In this document: positions 31,220 to 42,224 of the stretch, in pieces
How positions within the stretch are numbered: the stretch's first letter is position 1
How the letters are laid out: every line of letters starts with the position of its first letter
DNA from: Linum tenue
Taxonomy: Eukaryota; Streptophyta; Magnoliopsida; Malpighiales; Linaceae
Reading direction: 5' to 3'
Length of the DNA: 64,000 bases
Assembly: GCA_946122785.1 (NCBI GenBank)
Contig: CAMGYJ010000005.1
Coordinates: 62,136,200-62,200,199 of the forward strand
Program-made: the position numbers and the translations under genes
The notes under the pieces: generated by a model
Told to the model about the DNA's origin: nothing
The model's input: the letters and a program-made list of their open reading frames with translations, nothing else
Database searches by the model: none

Positions 31220-32530
31220 CATGGAGACGCCTCCCGACAAGCTCGAAGGAGAAACGCCTTCCGACAGGCCCAAACGCCTCCTGATAGGCTTGGGGAGAAA
31301 CGCCTTCCGACAGGCCTAAAGGAAAAATGCCTTCCAACAGGCTCTCACGCCTCCCGACAGGCTCAAAGGAGAAACACCTTTCGAGAGGTTTAAAAGAAAA
31401 ACGCGAGATGCGTCAAACGACCGTTCAAGAAAATAACACTCTCTAACCTTGTATTCTATGCCGCGAGCCGCACCGGGACTCATAACAAAAGCGTTCGACT
31501 AGATTCGACCATGGATACTCCAAACTTAGCAACAAAATGGCAAAAATCCGATCCCGCCTTCCAACAGGCGTGACATCGACAAATCCAATCTCGCCTCACA
31601 GAAGGTGTGGTACTGGTGATACACACGAGCGTCTTGAGCTAAAACTCTTAATTCATGGGGGCCACCCTATCTAGCACATAGCTAACGCCTAAGACAACAA
31701 TGGGCTATAAAGGAGTGCATGCCTCCTGACCAAACTTACGCTTACTTCATTTGGTCCGCTACTCGCAAGACTCGCATTCGACGTTCAAAGACCGCGTCCC
31801 AAAGGAGGAATCGCATAGAAACTATCACGCCCCAAGATGAAGCCCGTAACCGCATAACATTGCCTGCCTTCATCAAAGCCTAACATTGCGCCATTTGCAA
31901 ATTCCATTCAACTCACCTGCCCGCCTCCAATGGCTTACGCAGTCAACTTTCATCATCAAATGCATTCGGCCCACGAGGCTCACCAAGTACAAACGCATAT
32001 TGAACGCTTCAAACCAACTTTTCCAAACGTGACCCCACCCCAAAACCTCCCATCCAACTTTGACCTCCCATCCAACTTCCAGCCGCAGGCCCGCATTACT
32101 CAAAACCGCATTCGGGGTGCTACAGACATTCATGCTTACCAACAGGATACAAGGCACACACCTTCCACTTACGAACAAGGCTCGCAGGTCGCCTCCGAGC
32201 GACGCACCCTCTTGGAAATGCTTCCCGCTTCCAAGTAATTCTCCCTCCGATGAACGATTCCCATTCGTGCCTTCTGCCTCCGGGCAAGGTTTGGAAACTG
32301 GTTCCGAGCGAGGCTCCCTCCAAGGAATGCTTCGCGCCTCCAGGCGATGCTCGAATACATCTCCGGCCTCCAGGATAAACTCGAGAACGCGGGCCTCTCA
32401 GCAGGCTGGAAGACAGAGCGCCTCCTTTGAGGTGGGAAGGCGGAGCGCCTCCCACAAGGTTGGTGGCAAAGCGCCTCCCAATAGAGAAGCGCCTCCTAAC
32501 AGGCTTGAATATGGTGCGCCTTCCACAGAA
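31220..32530. repeat. GCCTCC-rich degenerate repeats, second block
   Basis: Same type as the 29120-30410 block (GACGCCTCCCGACAAGCT, AAACGCCTTCCGACAGGCC at 31220-31400; CTCCGAGCGACGC and GCCTCCCACAAGG-type units at 32160-32530). Long frames through the region reflect absence of stops, not coding. Confidence 0.6.
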
Positions 32531-33894
32531 TGAAAGACTAACACACTCCTCCTACAAGCGCGTCCTAGGAAGCCGAAAGACTAATGCACTTCTCAAAATC
32601 GGAAGACTAAAATACTATTTAGAAATTCGAAAGACTACGCTTCCCAGAAAGCAGGAAGACTAAAGCGCCTCTCAGAAAGAAGGACCAAAATTCCCAAAGA
32701 GCTCGAAGGAAGAACCCCTCCAAGTAGGCAAGAACATCGAACACCTCCTAGTAGGGACAACATCAGCAAGAAGGAAAAACTTTATCATGCCTCACACGGG
32801 TACGACACTGACAAGGCACATGAGCTCCCAACACACATGGGCACGACGTTAGTAAGACACAAGAGCGTTTAGAGTTAAAACTCTCAACCCCGCTTTGCCA
32901 CAAAGCCCAATCTCTATCCAGATTCAAAGACCGCCTTAGCCTGCCATGCATCCGGGACAATCATCGTTAGACGCCTTCATTAAGACCGCCTCACAAGACA
33001 CGCCCATGTGAAATTATCATCTCGGCACACTGCATCTGACCTACAACCGCCTCTGGCGATCCGCCAAAGCGGTTAGCACGTTTCGCATCCAATCTGCTCC
33101 ACCAACGGCGGTCCGCTTCACACATCCGGATTATTCACTGCTGCATTGGCTCGCGGCTTCAACAGTTCACATCCCGCATCTCACGAAAGATTCATGTCGC
33201 CCTCGAATCGGGTCCACATTCATGGGTCTGGTTCGCAACAACGAAGGCTTGTCTTTCAGCTTCCCATTACACAATGCATGCTAGTCCCGCGCCCGGCCCA
33301 CTTTGCCTTCAATCAACGCCAAGCCCCAACATCAATCCGTGTCCATCTCTGCATGCAAGCTGAAGCGCATACCAATACGCTACAAGACCGCTCTATGAAC
33401 CCGAATGCGACTCTAAGAACTTAGACCATTCTGCAGCTACCTCCTACAAGGAAAAATGCATCCCACCCCTGAGTGATGCTTCTACCCGTGTTTGAAGTCC
33501 AATTCCGCTTACCCGTAAGCGCGACATCGGTACATCTAAAAACACGATCCTGCCTCCAGTAGGTGCGACATCGCCAAGACACAAACAACGTCTTGAGTCA
33601 CAACCCTCAAGTCGTGGGGGGGCCACCCTCCCTAACACATAGCTAACGCCTAATATTCAGCCAACAACTCACGCTTAACATGCACACAAGCCATGCCCAT
33701 CTCGCGGTCCAACAGCTTAACGCATACAGCTCACAGTTACGGCCTACATATTAGCACGCTCAGCAATGGTCTAGTGGGGAAATCTCAAACGACTTGAGAG
33801 CTCTAACTCAAGACATCGAATGCTAAACTAAGAAGCAAAGACGATGGTCGCACAAGGGGCAAACCGCATCGTTTGGACCCGCAAGGGTCCAGTC

Positions 33895-34015
33895 CACTCG
33901 TGGGCGCCCATCACCGGGAGGCATCCTATCAACCGGAGGCGTCCATCACCGAGAGGCGTCTCAACCATCGGGAGGCGTCCATCACCAGGGGCATCCATCA
34001 CCAAGCAATGGTCGC
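33895..34015 (+). repeat. LTR-like GGGAGGCGTCCA repeats just inside the 3' end
   Basis: About six ~20-bp units like the U3 repeats lie outside the LTR, 110-230 bp before the 3' LTR. This suggests that LTR repeats were copied into the interior. Confidence 0.7.
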
Positions 34016-34126
34016 ACAAGGGGCAAAACCGCATCGTGAGGACTCGCAAGTAAGGCAAGTTAATACACCTTAACGCATTATTTTACTCCTTCCATTCTTA
34101 CAGAATACAAGAAGCAAAGGGGCAAA

Positions 34127-34621
34127 TGTTGGGTCTAGTATTAACCCTCCTAGTACGGGCCCAAGCCCACCAGAAAGCGTCTCACCTTGGGCCCAAGCCC
34201 ATTTTAGGGTCCAGTACACCGGGAGGCGTCCAGCCTACCTGGGGGCATCCACCATCGGGAGGCGTCCATTCACCGGAAGGCGTCCATCGACGGGAGGCGA
34301 CCACTCTACCGGGGGCGTCCATGACAACGGGAGGCGTCCACAGGATGCCTCCGACTCCTATATAAGGAGGCCAGACCCTCCAAGCAAAGGGACTTCTCTC
34401 GCTTCCCTCACTTTATCACTTATGGTTCTCTCTCTAAACCCTATCTCTCTCTACATTCTCTACACTCTATCATATATCCTATTCTAACTTGGGCGTCGGA
34501 GTGTAGATCATGGGGGCCGCCCCCGACTCTCCACTGGATTCTTCCACTCTCGAGGAGATCAGACGAGGGAGTCCGGAACAAGGTTCCACACAAATCTCCC
34601 GGTACTAATCCGGGTCAAACA
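34127..34621 (+). repeat. 3' LTR of the Tat-like LARD
   Basis: 495 bp with the same ends as the 5' LTR; extra bases near 34455-34460 (an added CTACATTCT-like piece) and ATCATGGGGG near 34507-34516. The same U3 repeat run is present at about 34215-34340. Confidence 0.9.
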
Positions 34622-34739
34622 CTTCCATACACATTTATTGTTCAATTATAATAAAAATATGGTACAAATTGAAAAATAATTATTAGATTTTTACTGGTCA
34701 TTGGCTATTTATTTTGAACACATTGTTACATAAAGTTTT

Positions 34740-35696
34740 TTTTTTTTTTTACTAAGGTAGATATTTAATAGATAGGGAATTACAAAGAAGTGAAAAATAA
34801 ATAGCGGAAATCAGCCAAACGTTGATTAACCGATGCAAGAGCCGTTTTCGCCACGCAATGGGCAGCCCTGTTAGTTCTACAAACAAATCGAATAAACATG
34901 AACAAAGCCTTCAGCAGCCGAACCTCCTCAAGGATTGCTCCACCCCGATCATGCTCTATGACATTCTCCGTTACTCACCGAATCACCATTTGCGAATTAC
35001 CACATAAACAAACAGAGACAATGCCTCGGGTTAAGCACCAAATCATTGCATCTCTCAAGCAAAAGAAGTTTAGAAAGGATAGAATTTAGAAAGCAGCAAA
35101 TTCAATTAAAAAACGTATGATAAGGGGAATGAAAAAAAGTGTAAAGGCCTAAAGGGAGATTATGAAAACCGTAACACAAAAAGAATTAAGGAAAAAAAAT
35201 AAAAGAATAATGCTTAGCTCGTGACGGTTGAAATCGGCCTGGATTTGTAACCGTCTGAAGGGAACTCGACGGAACTGCACCTCGGATCGCCCCGCCGCCG
35301 TTGAGGGCCGCCACCGGCCTTGAACTGTATTTCCAACGGCGTGATGAATTCTCCCATGGTCTCTAACAGAATTTGGCATCAGAACGGGTGCCAGCGGCAG
35401 TCCGTGGCGGACATCGAGAAACGCCGCCGCCATGGCGGCATCATCGAATTCCACTACCACCACCACAATGGAAGACAAACAGACTGCGAAGGAGAGAGCT
35501 CTGGATTGAGATGTGTCAGGGAGTAGAGCACAATCCGAAATCCCACCACCAAGACGGAGGGGGGAATCGGCAACAAAGCCGCACTAAGGCGGAAAAGCCA
35601 GAACCGGCAGCCGCACAGAGACGGTTACTATATCTTCCTCGGTTTGACGAGAAAGGATTGTTGATTTGCTACCCTTTACTTTTGCCCTTTTCCTCC
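34740..35696 (-). mobile_element. Truncated LINE, minus strand, with 14-bp TSD
   Basis: A 14-bp duplication TTACATAAAGTTTT (34726-34739 and 35697-35710) with poly-T after the left copy marks a minus-strand LINE insertion. The 3' part (about 34760-35060) reads the end of an RNase H domain (TNRAAHCVAKTALASV). The 5' part (35100-35696) does not continue the domain; it has a GC-rich ATG-led frame that may be the LINE's own 5' region, giving an internally deleted element. No protein is intact. Confidence 0.85.
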
Positions 35697-35877
35697 TTAC
35701 ATAAAGTTTTAGTTAATATATTTTAATTATCTTCAATAATGTTTGTGTATCTATGACAAATGAATTATTATTTATTTATTATTATTATTATTTATCTTTC
35801 TAAAAAAAATTTGGATACTATATAAAAAAGTCTGGCCATCCCGAGCTCTGGATCCTGGCTCCGCCCCTGTGCCTTAT

Positions 35878-36081
35878 GGTTATGGATTTGCAAATCAAGT
35901 GTGATTTGGCAAGCATTACATTGGGTTCTAGGTTGTATTAAGTGTGCTTTTTGGTATGGGTTGAAGTAGAATTTTGTGTGTTGAGCGAGAGATATTTGGC
36001 ATGCGGTAATGATGATCCAAATGCAAATGTGTGTTGACTATTAAGCGTGACTCTAGTATGTTGAGAACACATTTTTACTAT
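35878..36081. other. Spacer
   Basis: Short AT-rich interval between two elements; nothing recognised. Confidence 0.5.
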
Positions 36082-36611
36082 GTTAATAGCATTTTGTACC
36101 TCTTTATTATTGTAAATTAACAAACGTATCCCTCGATTAAATTTTTGCACAAACATACTCTTATAATATTAAATCGTAACGAGTTTATCCGTCCGTCTAA
36201 TTATCCGTTAAGTGACCGTTAAATGTGCTGAGAAATTACCCAATTACCCCTACTTTATTCATAATTTTTGTTTTAATTATTTATGTTTCAAATCAATTGA
36301 ATAATTAAAAGAACAAAACACCTACCCTAATTTGAAGACAATTTTTGGAGCGTAGGAAGAAAAAAAAATTGCAGCGTGCTCTCCCTCTCTCCCACGATTG
36401 ACGGTTCCGCTGCCCGTCCATTATCGCCGTCGTGCGACTCATCTCTCGCATCCCCCGGCGACGTGCTCCCGCTTCTCCGGCGGGTGGCTCCACCCATGAT
36501 TCCTTTCGATTGCCTTATAAGGCTTCGATTGGAGTTCTGTGGTTTCCCATTCTGTGTCACTGCATTCAACCCTTCGTTCTCTGTTCCTGCGAAACCTCAT
36601 CTTTCGATACC

Positions 36612-37589
36612 ATGGCTGCTGAGGTTATTGCCGTGTTTGATGACAACATTGTCGCGGTTGCTGAAGAGAGAGAGGAGCTCAGTTTATTGGGGAAGATCCA
36701 TGGCCCAGCTCCTTCTCCTGGTAGCCTGCAAAATTTTGTGGGAGATTTTTGGGGCTGCCATGGTCCCGTCACCGTGCTGCCCGTCGAGGAGGGGTTAACT
36801 CAATTCGTCTTCTCCACCATGGCTGATCGCGATCAGGTGCTCAAATCGACTCCCTGGATTCTTCCCCGTTTCCTCATCCATCTGAGAGAGTGGTGTTCTC
36901 CTTCCTCGGCGATTTCGGCAGAACTAGATCGTGTTCCACTGTGGGTTCAATTCTGGAAAGTGCCATCTGCTCGCCATACTGTCTTGATGTCCCGTTGCCT
37001 GGGTTCTGCGATGGGTGACCTCAAAGAAGCTGCTGTTCATGTTGGCAAAATCACTGGAGGATTTTATCTTCGAGCACGCTTTGGGCTGGATGTCAAACTG
37101 CCCCTCCCCCAATCAGTAACCGCTGCTCATGAAACCCGCAGTAAGGGATCGTTCAAAGCTACTGTCCTTTATGAAAAAATCCCCCTGTTTTGTTTTTGTT
37201 GTGGTGTCATAGGCCATACCAGTGCCCGCTGCGCCATTGTTGCTGAGTTTGAAGGGAAGCCTCTTCCCTACGGAAAGCAGACTCTTGCTTACGACAAGGG
37301 ACCAAAGGTGAACGAACTCACGTTGAGGCGAAGGAAGGCTCGATTCTCCTGGTCTCGCCAATCTGCAGAGGAGCAAAATACCTCTGACTTCCAGCGGCTG
37401 TCGCTAGATCCAAAACCGGCTTCAGGGATTCCTGGTTCTTACCCCCATGGCCGCAAGCGAGCTCCCCTGGAAGATGGGGAAATCGCCCCTGCCCCCAAGG
37501 CTCTATGTGTCCAGGACAAATCCGATGCTCTATTTACTATCTCTCAGGTGGAGGAAACCGGCCCAGATCGGTCCCAGTCGAAGATATGA
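36612..37589 (+). CDS. LINE ORF1 protein (DUF4283, zinc knuckle)
   Basis: 325 codons from the ATG of MAAEVIAVFDD; the open frame extends further upstream but that part has no family similarity. Residues about 40-160 form a DUF4283-type RNA-binding region (FWGCHGPVTVLP, FVFSTMADRDQVL, PWVQF-like, ARFGLDVKLPLP). A CCHC knuckle CX2CX4HX4C lies at 194-207. The tail is basic and charged. The protein should coat LINE RNA. Its stop TGA overlaps the ORF2 start as ATGA at 37586-37589. Confidence 0.8.
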   Translation: MAAEVIAVFDDNIVAVAEEREELSLLGKIHGPAPSPGSLQNFVGDFWGCHGPVTVLPVEEGLTQFVFSTMADRDQVLKSTPWILPRFLIHLREWCSPSSAISAELDRVPLWVQFWKVPSARHTVLMSRCLGSAMGDLKEAAVHVGKITGGFYLRARFGLDVKLPLPQSVTAAHETRSKGSFKATVLYEKIPLFCFCCGVIGHTSARCAIVAEFEGKPLPYGKQTLAYDKGPKVNELTLRRRKARFSWSRQSAEEQNTSDFQRLSLDPKPASGIPGSYPHGRKRAPLEDGEIAPAPKALCVQDKSDALFTISQVEETGPDRSQSKI

Positions 37590-40500
37590 TTGTTTTGGCT
37601 TGGAATTGCCGGGGCTTTGGCAAATCCCTGGCAAGAAGATCCCTACTCTCTGCCGTTTTAGTCGTTCTCCTATGATTGTTTTCCTTTGTGAAACGAAATG
37701 TCGTGATCAAAAAGTCAAGAAGCGTCTTAATCGTTTAGGTTTTTCTGATTGTGAGTTAGTAAGTTCTGTTAATACCTCAGGTGGTATGGCAGTAGCTTGG
37801 TCGTCTGAAGTCTCCTGTACAGTTCGTTTTCAGTCGCCAGCTTTCATGGTTATGGATTGTGTCCACTTAGTCTATAGGTCTTTTGTGTTTGTCTTTGTTC
37901 ATTTGGATTGTAATGAGGGTCGTCGATCAGAACAATTCAATGATATTTCATTTTTCCTTTCATCTGTTGTTCACCCTTTTTTTGTCATTGGGGATTTCAA
38001 TTGCTTGTTGGCCTCAGATGAGAAGTGTGGTGGTCGAGCTCCAACTCCTCACTCCTTGTCTTTATTGTAGAATTTTGTGCAACATCATAACTTGCAGGGC
38101 CTTGGCTTCCATGGTCCAATAGGAGGTCTCCCTAAGAGCACATCATGGAACGGCTGGATAGATGTTTGGCATCTCCTTCTGCCCTATCTCTTTGGGAAGG
38201 TATGCAGGTTCATCATCTTTCAGACCTCGGTTCTGACCATAGAATGATCCTTTTGCAGCTTAATCCGGCGGCAGCCCGTACCAAATCCAACTTTTATTTT
38301 GATAGGCGATGGAGTTGAGAACAAAGAGGCTCAAGATATTTTGGCGTTGGAATGGCATCGAACAAGCAGTGGAACCTTCCAGTTCCAGCTCCATGACATT
38401 CTTAAGTCATCTCGCCATCATCTATTTGCGTGGGCGGCTAAAGGTACTTCTAACTCGGCTCGGGCCATTCGAGAACTCAAGGATGCCATTACTTCTCTCA
38501 GGACGGCTCATCCAATTTATTGGCAAGTAATCGGAACACTAGAACAGCAACTATCCGAGGCTTATCTACATGAAGAGATATATTGGCAGCAAAAATCTCG
38601 GGAGTTCTGGCTGAACAAAGGGGATTCCAACACTAACTTCTTTCACCTTACTACATTGCAGAAGCAGAGGCACAACCGAATCTTGGTCTTGAGGGATGAG
38701 AATGGAGTACCTCATTCTGATGAACCTACGAAAGGATTAATTTCTATTCAGTATTTTCAGCATCTCTTCACCTCTGAATGTTTGGAAGTGGTTACTTTTG
38801 TGAATTGTCTAGGGCTGCCCCAGCTGGTAACTGACTCTATGAATGCCTTCTTGACTGCCCCGGTGTCGAGGAAGACGTTCGTGCAGCTGTGTTCAGCATC
38901 GGTGGGTACCAAGCTCCAGGTTCTGACGAGTTTACAGGTATCTTCTTCCAATCTTTTTTGGATTTAGTAGGAGACTTGGAAGTGGCTGCTGTGCTGGAAT
39001 TTTTCCATACTAGTCACCTCCTTCCTAATTTCAATCATACTTGGATTTCCTTGCTCCCAAAAGTTCCCAATGCTGAATCTATGCGTCAAATGCGCCTTAT
39101 TGGTTTATATCAAGTTCCGTACAAGATAATCTCAAAGATTTTAACAGCTAGATTGAGTGAGATCCTTCCTCGGGATCGACATGGAGAAGGCTTACGATAG
39201 GGTCGAGTGGGAATTTTTATTTGCTGTTATGCGAAGCTTAGGATTCTGTGATCAATGGTTGAACTGGTTACATGAATGTGTTACTTCAGTTTCCTTTTCA
39301 GTTTTAATCAATGGCTCCCCTCATGGTTATTTTAACCCGGAGCGTGGAATACGTCAAGGTGACCCCCTATCCCCTTTGTTATTTGCCCTCTATACTGAAG
39401 GTTTCTCTTCGTTCCTCTCTCAGGCGGTTCAGACTCATTTTATCCATGGTCTCCGCATTCATAGACGGTGCCCGGTGATGTCTCACTTGTTTTTTTGCAG
39501 ATGACACTTACCTTTTTCTCCGTGCGTCACTTCCTGAATGTCATAATCTTCTAAGTTTATTTACATCTTATCAACAGGTAAGTGGGCAAAAAATAAACAT
39601 GCAGAAGTCCTCTGTTACCTTCAGTAGTAATGTCTTGCCTTCAGAAGCTGCTGCCATCATTTCTCTTCTTGGAGTCTCAGCAGCCGGCCCCCAAGATCGC
39701 TATCTTGGCTTGCCTTCCAGAATAGCTAGGTCAAAACAAGAAACTTTTCAGTTCATTGAGGATAAATTGGTGACCAGATTGCAGCAATGGAAATCCAAGG
39801 CTCTCTCTCTAGCAGCTAAGGAAGTCTTACTCAAATCTGTTGCTACAGCTCTTCTCAACTATGCTATGCTCAGCTTTCGTCTACCGTCCACTCAATGTAG
39901 GCGGTTGAATGGACATCTAGAGAGATTTTGGTGGGCCCAACAAGATCGCAATGAAGGAATGAAATGGACGTCATGGAGGTCGCTCTGTCGACCTAAACAT
40001 CAAGGCGGACTCGGTTTTCGAGACATGGACAGCAACAACAAAGCACTATTAGCTAAACAAGCGTGGCGTATTCTTCAATTTCCTGATAGTACCCTGGCTG
40101 TTATGTATAAGGGTAAATACTTCCCTCATTCTTCCTTCTTGCAGGCTACTCCGGGAGCTTGGCCTTCGTGGGCATGGAAGGGGATACTAGAAGGACGCGA
40201 GTTGCTTATGAAAGGGCTGCGATGGCTCATTGGATCAGGAACGTTGGTTAACATAACCAATGACATTTGGCTCCCTACCTCTCCACCATGTCGACCCAAG
40301 CTGCTACCCCGGGCTGTCCTTCAGTCTACCCAAGTGTCTTCTCTAATTGATCATTCTGCAGGTAAATGGAAGCTGGATCTACTGAAAGATCTCTTTGATG
40401 ATGAGACAGTTAAGCTGATTTGTTCCATTCCGCTCCCCTCCATGCCGATGCCTGACAGGTTAGTATGGCACTATGATTCCTCAGGTGAGTACTTTGTCAA

Positions 40501-41560
40501 ATATGGATATCACATTGCCGCGTAAGAATTTATACAAGATTTATCTACAATTCCTAGTCTCTTTGATGCCAAAGCCTAGTTGTTTCTTTGGTCAATTCCG
40601 GTTCCCCCTAAGTTGAAATTATTCCTATGGAGATTGATCAAAGGATACCTCCCAGTAAAGTATGTTCTAAGGGATAAAGAGATTTTAGATGCTGATGATG
40701 CGGACCTGTTATTATGCCCATCTTGCTCCTCACCTGTGGAAACCATTCACCATTGTTTCCTGGAATGTCGTCCAGGTGTATAGTTGTGGGAGCTAGCTGG
40801 GTTTGTCCATTTATTTAATATTTTGAGCTCTATGCATATCACTATTGGGTGGCGGTACCTTTTCTTTAGTGCAGGATTAGACAAACTCACAATAGCTCGA
40901 CTGGTCTTTTTGTATTGAAGAATTTGAAAAGGAAGTTGTTCCGCCGCCTACGAATTGATCTATTTCCTGCCGAGTACTCTGTTGCGCCAGTTTGATAACC
41001 AAGTTGTGGAATGGGAGACTGCCCAGGGAAATCGTTCAAGGCCTTCTCGGAATGGAGGACACACCTCTTCATCTCATCCTGAGCGCGCGTCTGTTCCTCC
41101 TTCTATTCCTGCCCAATCGACCTTGGTTCATTTTGATGGTGCCACTAAAGCTTCTGTTGGGGGTGCGATTGGCTTCGTGGGATTTGCACACCACCATACT
41201 ATCAACTTCGCTTTTGGCCGTTTCTACGCGGAAGTTTCTGATCCCTTTCTTCTTGAGCTTATGGCACTGCGAGATGCCATGTTGTGGTGTATTAATCATT
41301 CAGTATCTAATGTCTTGTTTTGTGGTGATTCGCAGGTCCTCATCCGAATGGTCATGGCGAAGGACTCAAATCACGTTTTGGGAGGTGCCCTTCTGAAGGA
41401 AGTTCAGGTTCTGCAAGCATCTTTCCGAAGTGTTTCGTTTCATTTCGCTCCGCGTAGGTATAATAGGGCAGCCCATATCGTGGCAAAAAAAGCCCTCTTA
41501 TCGCTGGTTCAGCGTCTCGTTGACCAACGTTCCCTTCTTCTCTCTTGTGATTTGGCCTGA
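37586..41560 (+). pseudogene. LINE ORF2 (endonuclease, RT, zinc finger, RNase H), broken
   Basis: Starts at the ATGA overlap with MIVLAWNCRGFG. Endonuclease motifs continue after a frameshift near 37665 (FLCETK, SGGMAVAW, VIGDFN). RT follows: SREFWLNKGDSNTNFFH, YQAPGSDEFTG, ISLLPKV, GIDMEKAYDRVEW, GIRQGDPLSPLLF, ADDTYLF, YLGLPSR. Breaks seen: stop near 38067, frameshifts near 38240 and 38890, loss of roughly 40-50 codons at about 39170 (the QSAFV-type region is missing), an extra T in the T-run before ADDTYLF (~39490), stops at 40523 and 40577. The zinc finger CPSC...HHCFLEC is at about 40718-40770. RNase H spans about 41110-41560 (HFDGA, LELMAL, CGDSQ, NRAAH). Confidence 0.9.
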
Positions 41561-41634
41561 CTTAGCCTTGTATGTTCGTATCTTGCTATTCCTTCCGGAA
41601 TATCTTTGGCAAAAAAAAAAAGAACAAAATACCT

Positions 41635-42224
41635 AAAAAACAAACCACCGTTGCAAGCACAACAACAGTAGCACAAGCTCTCTTCTTCCTCTTCCCCGAG
41701 AGGAGACGAGGAATTCCCCGAACAGCGGCCGTTGCACCGCAGTAGTTCTCCGCTGTCGCTCCTCTCTACGTCCCCTCCGCAGCCACCCACCCTTTTCGAC
41801 CCACAATTCTGGACTACCCAGAAGCGCGCCGCCGCTACTCCTCCTCCAGCTCCCAATGGAAGCTCCTCTCCCCTTCCTCCCAATCCAAACCCGACACCAC
41901 CGACACAACGTCAACAACAACCACTGTTGCAGCCCTTATTGCTTTATCGTCCGACACGACCACCTCGTCCACGACCCACTCCCCTGTTTATCTCTCTCCG
42001 CCGCCGTCGTTATGGACCAACATCAGCAGATTAATCAGATGCAGAAAGGGAAGTAAGTGAGCCCGGTCTGGAATCCCAACGAGATGCTCTGGCTCGCCCG
42101 ACCCTGGCACCTCCAGTACCAAGGTGACGGCGAGGGGAACCCGGGAGCAGGCGCCGCCGAGGGACGAACCACCAGGGATACGGACGGTTTCTTGTGACTG
42201 GCGGTGAATTGTTCTAGGGTTTAT
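41635..42224. other. GC-rich interior of the Mutator-like element
   Basis: This part resembles captured exon or UTR sequence: a 100-codon proline/serine-rich frame (41732-42034) and a G/C-rich tail. No domain was recognised in any frame, so the source gene is unknown. Confidence 0.35.

Larger units (their letters stand above)
24944..34621 (+). mobile_element. Tat-like large retrotransposon derivative (LARD), Ty3/Gypsy
   Basis: Two LTRs (24944-25418, 34127-34621), 5-bp TSD CTTCC on both sides (24939-24943, 34622-34626), a primer-binding site right after the 5' LTR and a PPT-like GCAAAGGGGCAAA before the 3' LTR define a complete element of 9678 bp. The 8.7-kb interior has no RT, RNase H, protease or full gag. 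It holds only a degraded integrase tail (30430-30990), GCCTCC-rich repeats, segmental duplications and several tRNA-like modules. Gypsy/Tat membership is inferred from the integrase tail and TGGCGCC primer site. Mobilisation in trans by an autonomous relative is likely. Confidence 0.88.
24551..35869. mobile_element. hAT-type element (CAGGGGYGGAGC family) expanded by nested insertions
   Basis: Ends are CAGGGGTGGAGC (24551) and the inverse of CAGGGGCGGAGCCAGG (ending 35869). Both sides carry the perfect 8-bp duplication TGCCTTAT (24543-24550, 35870-35877). Removing the retrotransposon 24944-34621 and the LINE 34740-35696 with their duplications leaves about 660 bp without a transposase. It is thus a small non-autonomous hAT element that served as a landing pad. 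Confidence 0.9.
36324..41617 (+). mobile_element. Full-length L1-type LINE with RNase H, plus strand
   Basis: A 17-bp duplication AAAAGAACAAAACACCT (36307-36323) recurs as AAAAGAACAAAATACCT (41618-41634, one difference) after an A-run, framing a 5.3-kb LINE with 5' UTR, ORF1 and ORF2. ORF1 is intact; ORF2 has several frameshifts, stops and an internal deletion. The insertion is therefore full length but the copy is dead. Confidence 0.9.

Noticed and set aside
29120..32530. Regularly spaced GCCTCC-type repeats as a CRISPR-like array
   Set aside because: Units are degenerate, spacing varies, and they lie inside an LTR retrotransposon of a plant genome; no cas genes.
36432..36611. 60-residue extension of LINE ORF1
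   Set aside because: The extension is arginine/proline-rich 5' UTR-like sequence without similarity to DUF4283 proteins, which begin near MAAEV.
41509..42056. Pro/Ser-rich frames near 41.7-42.0 kb as a host gene
   Set aside because: They sit between the TIRs of a Mutator-like element, overlap in several frames and show no domain.
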